Origin: Dastarcus helophoroides
Taxonomy: Eukaryota; Arthropoda; Insecta; Coleoptera; Bothrideridae
DNA: 64,000 nucleotides
NCBI GenBank assembly: GCA_028583605.1
Contig: CM053327.1
Span: 30,659,126 to 30,723,125 of the forward strand
Direction: 5' to 3'
Under the pieces are notes generated by a model. That model saw only the letters and a program-made list of their open reading frames with translations. It searched no databases and was not told the DNA's origin. Shown one piece after another: positions 55,707 to 64,000 of the stretch. The translations under genes and the position numbers were made by a program. The stretch's first letter is position 1, and every line of letters starts with the position of its first letter.

Positions 55707-55740
<34 letters not shown>

Positions 55741-55744
55741 GGGG

Positions 55745-55780
<36 letters not shown>

Positions 55781-55789
55781 GAGAGAGAG

Positions 55790-55832
<43 letters not shown>

Positions 55833-55998
55833 CAAGAGAAGAGAGAAAGGGAGAGAGAAGACAAGAGAAGAGAGAAAGGGAGAGAGAAAGAGGAGTGAGA
55901 GAGAGAGAAGAGAGAAGACAGAGAGAGAGAGGGAGGGGGAGGGAGATAGAGAGATAAGAGAGAGAGAGGGAGAGACAGAGAGGGGAGGGGAGAGAAAA

Positions 55999-56046
<48 letters not shown>

Positions 56047-56118
56047 GTAAGAGGGAAGAGAGGGAGATTAGAGAGAAGAGAGAAAGAAAAGAGAGAGCAA
56101 GGAGAGAGAGAGAGAGAG
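55329..56118. repeat. 792-bp tandem unit, first copy, with (GA)n tract
   Basis: About 375 bp beginning tcttttatatttaag followed by a 415-bp (GA)n-type tract (55705-56118). The same leader sequence begins again at 56121. Frames across the tract (poly Arg-Glu on +, poly Ser-Leu on -) are not genes. Confidence 0.9.
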
Positions 56119-57009
56119 AATCTTTTATATTTAAATTTTTCATTAAAATAAGACAGGTCAATTGGTGTGACGTTTTTTTCTAAAAATTTTTCAATCTTCC
56201 CAAAATCTCCTCTTTGTTTTCGAAGCTAAATCCATCATCAGTTTATTTGCCTTAAAACTCCATTTTGCTCAAGTTTTCCTAAAAATGTCGATTACTTTTC
56301 CAAACTTTTTCTTAAACCTTTTTGTGTGTAAAATTTCTAACATTTCCACGTTAAAATCAAGATTTTGGTTAAAAAATTCGACTGAAATCTAAATATTTAG
56401 AGTTCCTTCGGAAAATTTGGACTTTCAAAGTAGAAATTAAGTTTAAAAGAGTATAATTTTCCAGCTCAAGGCTAACATTTTGAAATAAGGGTTGAAATTA
56501 CAGAGAGAGAGAGAGAGAGAGAGAGTGAGGAGAGAGAGGGAAGAGAGGGAGAGGAGAAAGAGGGAGAGAAGAAAGAGGGAGAGGAGAAAGAGAGAGAAGA
56601 GAGAGAGAAGAAAGAGAGAGAAAGAAGGGAAAGAGAGAGAAGAGGGAGAGAGAAGAGGAAGAGAGAGAGAAGAGGGAGATAGAGAGAGAGGAGAGAGAAA
56701 GAAGAGAGAGAGAAGAGGGAGATAGAGAGAGAGGAGAGAGAGAAAGAAGAGAGAGAGAGAAAGTGAAAGAAGAGAGAGAGAGAGAGAGAAGAGAGAAAGA
56801 AGAAAGGGAGAGAGAGGAGAGAGGGGAGAGAGAGAGAGGAGAGAGAGAGAGGAGAGAGAGAGAGGAGAGAGAGAGGGGAGAGAGGAAGAAGGGAGAGGGA
56901 GAGAGAGAGAAAAGAGAGAGAGAGGGAGAGAGAAAGAAGAGAGAGAGAAAGAGAAAGAAGGGAGAGAGAGAGAAGAGAGAAAGAAGAAAGAGAGAGAGAG
57001 GAGAGAGAG

Positions 57010-57042
<33 letters not shown>

Positions 57043-57212
57043 AAAGAGAGAGAGAGAGAGGGAGAGAGAAAGAAGAGAGAGAGAAAGAGAAAGAAGGGAG
57101 AGAGAGAGAGAGAAAGAAGAGAGAGAGAAAGAGAAAGAAGGGAGAGAGAAAGAAGAGAGAGAGAAAGAGAAAGAAGAGAGAGAGGAAGAGAAAGAAGAGA
57201 GAGAGAGAGAGA
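56119..57212. repeat. 792-bp tandem unit, second copy, with expanded (GA)n tract
   Basis: The leader tcttttatatttaaatttttc onward matches the first copy closely. The GA tract is longer here (about 56500-57212, 710 bp) with internal gagaaagaag-type subunits. Large frames in it (up to 263 codons on -) are composed only of Ser/Leu/Phe or Arg/Glu/Lys and are artefacts. Confidence 0.9.
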
Positions 57213-57949
57213 GACATGCCACATTAAATAACAAAAATCTACAAACTAACAGTAAAATATCAGGAATATTGGAAAATAAAAAATCAATGTAAAGAAATAT
57301 AAAAACAAAATATAAAAATGATTCCCTACTGGTGGAAGTTTAACGCACAATTTGCAAAGAAAGAAAAATTTAAACAGACAATACACAATGAAACAACAAA
57401 ATTAAAAATAAAGAAATATTCCAAATAAATAAATAAATAGAAAACTTACCAAAACAGCTTCATTGTACGCGCGTGTTGGCAATCGATAAGTGAAAGGATG
57501 GTAGCAAAGGAGATGAGGTGTAGGTCGTTCTTTTATAGCCATCAGATAACAAACTTCCACAAAAGAAAACGTTGTATTTACATACCCTTTAAAGCTGATG
57601 GCCCACTTCATTCAGAACGGTATTACAGATACCAAGGGCTGTACTCTCCCGCATAAAAGCGGTACCTGGCACATTAACTAATGAGGAAAAAAGTCAACCT
57701 CCCTCACACTCGTCTTGATCACTACCATTTGAACACCTCGACCTTCGATAAATAACTAAATGAATTGAACATAATTAATAAATAACATTAAAATGCTCAT
57801 GTTTAATTTTTTTCTCATTATTTTATTTTTGCAATCAAAATGTCGTTACATTTCTAGAATTTCGTCGTTAATCTCAAAATAGTGGTCTTAGACTCTGAGA
57901 TTTCGACTGATCGCAACATGGAATCTACAAAATGAATTAGGTTTGCTTT
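57213..57949. other. Unassigned stretch
   Basis: Unique AT-rich DNA with no supported gene. Confidence 0.35.
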
Positions 57950-59380
57950 GAGTAGTCAAAATTTCAAAAAATAGTTAAATTTTGCAAATTAAAATCAAAT
58001 TTACATAAAAATCACAAAAACTTCAAGAAATAGTAAAAATTTTGAACAAAGGTTAACATTTTCAAGGAAAGTGACAATTTTTTAAAATGGTAAAGGTTTC
58101 AAAAAAAATAACCAAACTTCGAAAAAAATAGGATTCTGAAAATAAGTCGAAATATTGTGTTAAAATTTAAAAAAAATTGAAATATATTTTCCAATTTATT
58201 TTAAATTCAAATTTTGACTAATTTTAAAATGTTCAATTCTTTCATAATTTCGCTTTTTTTCAAAATATTGGCTTATTTATCAAATTTGAAGTTTCTAAAA
58301 AGAAAATTTTCAATAAAGTGGAAATTAAAAAATAGAAAATAACATAAAGGTAAAAATTTTCCAGAAAAAGTCGAAATTTTAAAAAAAGTCGTTTGGCAAT
58401 CAAGTCGTTATTTTGAAAAAAGCGAAGTTATGGAAAATTTGACCTTTTCAAAGTAAGTCAAAATTTGAAAAAAGGGACCATTTAAAAAAAAATTGGAAAA
58501 TGTAACATTTCAAACTTTCAAAGTGAGTCGAAATAATCAAAAAAGACGAAATTTTTAAAAATGTCATTTTCTGACCATCACAATTTTGGAAAAAGGCTGA
58601 AATTTTAAAAAGTCAGAATTTAAAAGAAAAACAAACAATTTAATTCAGTCACAAAGTTGACATTTAAAAAAATTCAAGTCAGAAATAATTGGAATTTCTA
58701 AAAAAAGTCGAACTTGCATTAACCATTGAGAGAAAAACCAAATGGAGTCGAAACTCAAAAGAGTTCAAATTTCTGCAAAGTAAATTTTTAATAAAATTTC
58801 CTTTGTCCTTTGTTCCTTTGTTCTTTGTTCCTTTGCCTCAAAGGAAATTTTCAATAAAATTTCCTTTGAGGCAATTTTTAATAAAGATAAAATTTTCAAT
58901 AAAGACAAAATTTTCAAAAACCGGTATTCAAAAATTTTCCAAAAATCCAAATATATACAAAAAAGCAAAAAATTTAAAAAGGTATGGATTTTTAAAACTT
59001 AACATTTCGAAAAAATGCGATTTTGAAAATTTGGTTAAAATTTCGAGAGAGAAAATATTTAAAAATAAGTTGTCTTATCATTTAAAAAATATCGAAATTC
59101 GCAAAACAAAGTCCAAATTTTCAATAAAAGTCGACCTTCCAAAGCAGTTGAACATTTCAGTTAGAAGCCAGTATTTTTTCAAAAAGTCAAAATTAAAAAA
59201 AAAGGCGAAATATTCGGAAGGGATAAAGCGGGGAACATCGCGAGAACATTCAAAGGCTTTGGAAGAAATCAAAAATGTTGAAATTTTTAATAAGGTTTCT
59301 CAAAAAGGTCAAATTTAAAAAAATATACATTTTTGAAAGTCGAATTTTAACAAAAAGTTACTTTTTGTAATTATTTTAGT
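57950..59380. repeat. TCGA-core AT-rich array, R sense
   Basis: Units such as aaaaaagtcgaaattttaaa. The open frame 58689-59318 (209 codons) is the longest in any array block, but its Lys/Phe/Ser/Ile/Asn composition and lack of domains mark it as array translation. Confidence 0.75.
58833..58874. repeat. Perfect 18-bp inverted repeat
   Basis: ttgcctcaaaggaaattt and aaatttcctttgaggcaa around a 6-nt loop tcaata. It directly follows a short tandem of tttgttcc repeats. Confidence 0.95.
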
Positions 59381-59879
59381 CGTCAGAGTAAACCTTTTTT
59401 TTTAGTTTTTGTGGAAGTTACGCCAATAGAGTATACTGTAGGGGCCCGCACGCACAATTTAAAAACAGAAAAACATTTACTCATTACTCAATACATAGAC
59501 GAAGATGCATAGGCGTTATAATTGCCCCCGAAATTGTCTCGGTGGGCTTGCATTTAGTAAGGGCAAAACACGTCTCTGATGTAAAAAAAAAGCTGAAGCT
59601 TTTTGCTTTAAGGCAGTGTACCCACAGCAATCGTAGCTAAAAGTTTTTATAACCAGTGGCGTGTTCTTCATGGAAGCTAAGGAAGCACAGCTTCCCTTGC
59701 AAAATGAAAATGTCCATATTCATTCTATTTTAAAACCTTTTTTTTCCCCACAACAGCTCCACTATTTATTGATATTAGTAACGCTTATGATCGAAATTTA
59801 ATCATTGTGTCTGTGAAGTAAAAGATTCGACTTATTTTTGACATAAATAATGGAAATTTATTTGTGTACCAATTCTTAA
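59381..59879. other. Non-array interval with a hAT-like terminus
   Basis: At 59654 the sequence cagtggcgtgttcttcatgg begins an end-like segment followed by aagcacagcttcccttg. Its inverted counterpart is at about 63113-63153 (gttagcttccccattcat … gacacgccaccg). No ORF. Confidence 0.4.
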
Positions 59880-62800
59880 GGAGTGGGCGAATCGAATTTT
59901 ATTGAAAATGTCGACTTTTTTCAAAACTGTATTATTTTAACGTCGAATGTTTTTAAAATTTTAACTTTTGTTGAATAATTTGACTTTTTAAATTTGAATT
60001 TATTATTGAAAATTTCGACTTTTCAAAAGTTAGGCATTTTAAATTTTTACGTTTTTCAAAATTTCAAATTTTCAAAACTTGGACTTTTTCTTAAAACTTC
60101 AAGCTGTTTTGTCGTAAATTTAATTGAAAATCTTGACCTTTTCAAAATTTCGATTCTTTTTAATGAAATGTTACCTTCTCTTTAAATCCAATTTTTAGTT
60201 GGTAGTATAGCTTCGACATTTCAAAAATATTTTTTTTTCAAAATCTTTAACTTTTTCTCGAAATTCCAATTTACTGTATTAAAAATGTCGCTCTATTAAA
60301 AAAGAAATGTTTAAAAAGATTTTCATAAAAGTTATAGTTTTCAAAATGGTGATTTATGAGAATTTTTCGAATTTCTTTTCAAAAATTTAGGCTTTCTCGA
60401 AGTTGAATAATTTTGATTATTTCTCAAAATTTCGATTTTTCTGTCATCAATTTCGACCTCTTTTTTCGACTTTTTTTTGAAAAATTTGACTTTTGCTGAA
60501 AATTTGAACTTTTTTTGAAAAATTCGGCTTCTTTGAAAATGTCAAATATTCTGAAAATTTGAACTATTTTTTAAATTTCGACTTTTTTCTAAATTCAGGT
60601 ACCAAAATTGAAACTTTTTCAAAATGTAAGCCTTTTCTTGAAATCTTGACTGAAAATTTGTTCTTTTAAAATATCCACTATTTTTAATTTTTGACTTTTT
60701 TCCAAAGTCGACTTTTTGCGAATTAAATTTTTTTTTAATTTACTTTTCGTTGAAAATTTGAACTATTTATTTGAAAAAGTCAAGATTTTTCAAAATATCA
60801 ACTTTTTGTCAAAAATATCCATAAATATTTTTTTGAAACCTTTCTACTGAAATCTTTGAATTTTCGAATTTGAAATTGAATTTGAAAATTAAGACCAAGA
60901 AATTGAAATTAATCAAAATTTCAGCTTCTTTTTGAAATTTTGAATGAAAATATTTGCAAAAATTTTAGTTTTCTAAAAAAGCTTTACTTTTTTTAATTAA
61001 ATATACACTTTTGTTCGACATCTTTTCTTACGTTGAAAACTGGCATTATTGCAAATTTGATTTTTTTCAAAGATTTAGTTTTCTGTTACGTTTTCGAAGA
61101 CTTTTTAAAAATGTCTCAAGTTTTTCCAAAATTTAATTTTTTCGGAATTTTGATTTATTTTTGAAAATATTGATTTAAACGTTTCGAAGTTTTTTGAAAA
61201 TTGGGCTCCTTTTTCGAAAAATTGCTCAAAATTTCTCAAAACTTTAATTTTTTCCCAAATTTTCAAATTTTTCTCAAAATTTCGATTACTTTATAAACTT
61301 TAATTTTTTTGAGCTGTTGAATTTATTTTAAAAAAAGTCGACTTTTTACGAATTAAAACTTTTATTTGAAAAATTTACTTTTTGTTGAAAAATTTGAACT
61401 ATTTATTTGAAAAATTCAAGATTTTTCAAAATATCAACTTTTTCTCAAAAATATACATAAATATTTTTTTAAAACCTTTTTACTAAAAATCTTTACATTT
61501 TCGAATTTGAAATTGAATTTGAAAATTAAGACCAAGAAATTGAAAATAACCAAAATTTCAGCCCCTTTTTGAAATTTTGACTGAAAATATTTGCAAAAAT
61601 TTCTATTTTCTAAATAAGCCCGACTTTTTTTCAATAAAATATACACTTTCGTTCGACATCTTTTCTTACTTGAGAACTGACATTATTGCAAATTTAATTG
61701 TTTCAAAAATTTAGTTTTTCCTGACGTTTTCGACCACTCTTTAAAAATATCCTTTCCAAAATTTATTTTTTTGGTATTTTGATTTATTTTTGAAAATATT
61801 GATTTAAACTTTTTGAATTTTTTTGAAAATTGGACTTTTCCTCGAAAAATTGGTCAAAATTTCTCAAAACTTTAATTGTTTCCCCAATTTTCAAATTTTT
61901 CTTAAAATTTCGATTATTTTATAATTTTTAACTTTTTTGAACTGTTGACATTTTTTTTTAAATCGACTTCTTTAAATTTCGATTTAATATTAAAAGTTGA
62001 AATACAAATGTTGTCCTCTGAAACCAAAAAAGATTAAAAAACAGCACAAAAGAACCTATTACGCGTTTCGATAGCCAAGCTATCATCTTCAGAGAGGTAC
62101 TCACAATTTTTGAAGATAACCAAGGTCCGTTCCACAAAAAAATATATTAAAAATTTCGACTTTCTTAGCAGATATTAATAGACGTATTATTTTTCAAAAT
62201 TTTGACTTTTTTGGTTAATATCAACTTTTTTTATTGGAAATTTCATCCTTTTTTCCTGGTGCACTTCAACGTTCAACGTTCTGTTCTAAAGAAAGGAAAA
62301 TGTGACACCCTGTTTTTTTTAAGATTTTGACTTTTTTAATAATCTTGAGGGTTTCTTGAAATTCTTAATTGTGATGAAAATTTCGACTTTTTTGAAAAGT
62401 TGGTTTCTTCCACAATTTAGATGTTTTTTCCCAACGTTTTGACTATTTTATAAAAAAAGTCAATTTTTTCGATATTTCAACTTTTTGTCGAAATTTTGAG
62501 TTTTTTGAAATATTGACTTAAAAATTTCGACTTTTTTAAAAATTTGGACTTGTCTTAAAAAATTCGAATTTTTCGAAATTTCAATGTTTTCCCAATACTT
62601 CCACTATTATAAGTTTTTTTGATAATGTCTACTTTTTCCTAAAAATTGACAACTTCTTTGCAAATTTGGACTTTTCAGAATTGTGACTTGAAAGTTTCGA
62701 CGTTTTTTTAAAATTTCGAATTCTTTTAAAAAATTTAAATTTGTAAAAAGTTTGACTTATTTTAAAATTTTGAATTTGTTGATAATTTTTACTTCTTTCG

Positions 62801-63010
62801 GAATTTCGACTTTTTTTAGAAATTCCAACTTTTGATAATTTGGACCTTTTTCCAAATTTCGACTTTCTCGAAAATAAATTTACATTTTTTTTTAAATTTA
62901 GATTTTCTTGCAAATTCAGGAAAAATAAATTTGGACAAACATCGGGATTTAGTATAAAATCTTTAATTTTTTCCAACATTTCGACATTTGTTTTGAAATT
63001 GTAAACTTAA
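59880..63010. repeat. TCGA-core AT-rich array, Y sense, with about 636-bp tandem duplication
   Basis: Units such as gaaaatttcgacttttcaaa. The segment with aaaaatatccataaatattt at 60811 recurs at 61447 (period about 636 bp) with long collinear similarity (60715-61340 versus 61345-61985). Frames in it (for example 62629-62979 on -) are repeat-derived. Confidence 0.8.
61996..62138 (-). mobile_element. Dispersed hammerhead-like repeat, copy k
   Basis: Arm in minus sense with CTGAAGATGATAGCTTGG, CTATCGAAACGCGTAATAGG on the minus strand, then the opposite-sense end tttttgaagataaccaagg. Both core blocks and helix II are intact, but the cleavage-side helix is changed. atattaaaa flanks both sides (about 61987-61995 and 62144-62152), a possible 9-bp target duplication. 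Confidence 0.8.
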
Positions 63011-64000
63011 ATCGAAATTTCGACTAATCCAAATACGACATTTTGATTGCTTAAGCATTCAAAATTTAATCAGTTAAAAGCAAAATTGTAAATAATCTTT
63101 TAAAAGGCTGTACGGTTAGCTTCCCCATTCATAAAAGTTATGACACGCCACCGTTAGACTGGGCTGTATATAACAAGACGTAAGCACCAGATTGCTACAG
63201 CTAACCGATTTTTAGCATAGATTTCTAAGCTTGGCCACAGAACCGAAAAGACTGGGCTGCTTATGTGAAAAATTTACGGGTCGGAGCTTTCGTCAACTAG
63301 GAGGAGTAGTGGAGCTGCTATGTTGCCGTTATTTCAAGATGTTTCCCTAACATGCGGAATGAAGCATCGAGCCTTCCCTTTGACAGAATATCTGACAGCT
63401 GGGCGGAACTGTTAAAAGCCAAATTAATGCAAATATTGTCAGGCCTACAAATTAAACAAATTTAATCGAGTACTTTAATCGCTACATATAATCATCAATA
63501 AATTACTAGTTGCAATTAAATGCTCTTTGAATTCTCATCGTTAATTAAGTTAAATTTTTGCGAACACTGTCGGTATTGCACAGAAACCAAATAAAGAATA
63601 TGTTAAAAGCATAAATGGGGGTTGTATCCTGACAATTTGGGAACTTCAGAACAAGTTTTGTACATTAAGTGTAAATAACGGATTAAAAATACAACAAATT
63701 CTAAGAACAGGGGAAAACCATTTGAAAGGTCAATTTCTATCCTTCTGCAGATTCTAATCGAAGTTGACGAGGCCACTTATCACAGAATATAAGGTAGTTT
63801 TATTTGCAAAAAATGAGTTTTAAAGATCATTGTTTATTTATTTTTAGAATTATTAATACTTGTTTTGACAACTGTAGTGTTTCAACTTCAGATTTAGGTA
63901 TACGTTCTTAACACTTGAATATCAATTTTTTTACCACCAATTATTTATTTTTCTGGTTTTTTAAATTCAACAATATATGGTCCATTTCAGAAAACTGTCG
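63011..64000. other. Unassigned stretch with dispersed GC-richer repeat
   Basis: 63170-63375 resembles the GC-richer repeat at 46120-46295 in its second half. The rest (63380-64000) is unique AT-rich sequence. No gene is supported. Confidence 0.4.

Noticed and set aside
55652..57234. Frames of 154-263 codons rich in Ser/Leu or Arg/Glu
   Set aside because: Translation of the (GA)n tracts only.
58689..59318. 209-codon frame on the plus strand
   Set aside because: It lies in an R-sense array block, has the Lys/Phe/Ser/Asn composition of every other array frame, and shows no domain.
1..64000. CRISPR arrays, bacterial operons, prophage or rRNA genes
   Set aside because: The repeats are not spaced direct repeats with unique spacers, and no prokaryotic gene organisation or rRNA-like sequence was seen. 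The window is eukaryotic.

Overview
This window looks like repeat-dominated, non-coding DNA from an arthropod, most likely an insect. The DNA is very AT-rich. There are no operons and no long host gene. All coding remnants that can be recognised belong to transposable elements of types common in insects: Ty3/gypsy LTR, Jockey-like and RTE-like non-LTR, and Tc1/mariner-like. I cannot name the species. No intact host protein gene, rRNA, tRNA or CRISPR array is supported.

The background is an old, diverged tandem array of short units (about 20-30 bp) built around AAATTTCGACTTTTTTGAAA. It occurs in blocks at roughly 1-600, 3500-8350, 10000-14170, 17030-17940, 18480-21190, 21540-22470, 28860-30760, 31010-31660, 33440-34495, 39642-41158, 43195-47435, 49470-51720, 57950-59380 and 59880-63010. 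Each block has a clear strand sense, reading either TTTCGAC (Y sense) or GTCGAAA (R sense) on the + strand. Inside blocks the short units form longer tandem repeats of about 61, 315, 496, 530, 555, 636, 740 and 1047 bp.

Into this background many elements have inserted. They are: an RTE-like 3' end that runs into a 0.5-kb GATGAA/GATGAG microsatellite (2475-3466); non-LTR RT fragments (8351-8790, 23825-24040, 24146-26760, 47436-48030); a mariner-like transposase relic (31665-32219); a Ty3/gypsy element on the minus strand with its 5' LTR, gag and pol but no 3' end (34468-39641); a solo LTR of the same family on the plus strand with an ATAT target duplication (28410-28789); two small TIR elements (17945-18201, 54975-55174); and at least eleven copies of a short dispersed repeat that occurs singly, in head-to-head pairs and as a 94-bp tandem array.

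The most interesting signals are ribozyme-like. A 47-nt segment at 22731-22777 (+) satisfies the full hammerhead ribozyme consensus: CTGACGA and GAAA cores, three closed helices and a GTC cleavage triplet. The dispersed repeat carries a hammerhead-like fold in every fuller copy (CTGAAGA, a GATAGC/GCTATC helix, GAAAC, a GTT triplet, a CTCT/AGAG helix), but with one extra base after the first core block. A third hammerhead-like motif lies at 14580-14616 (-). Several copies of the dispersed repeat have 8-13 bp flanking duplications, and the family forms inverted and tandem arrangements. This is what is known of the terminal repeats of Penelope-like elements and of retrozymes, but no Penelope reverse transcriptase is in the window, so that link is inference.

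Stretches outside these elements (for example 9063-9678, 15370-17030, 26760-27625, 41670-43195, 53100-54970, 57215-57950 and 63380-64000) show no gene I can support. Two GC/CpG-richer patches (1380-1760 and about 16170-16620) could be non-coding exons, promoters or old LTRs.
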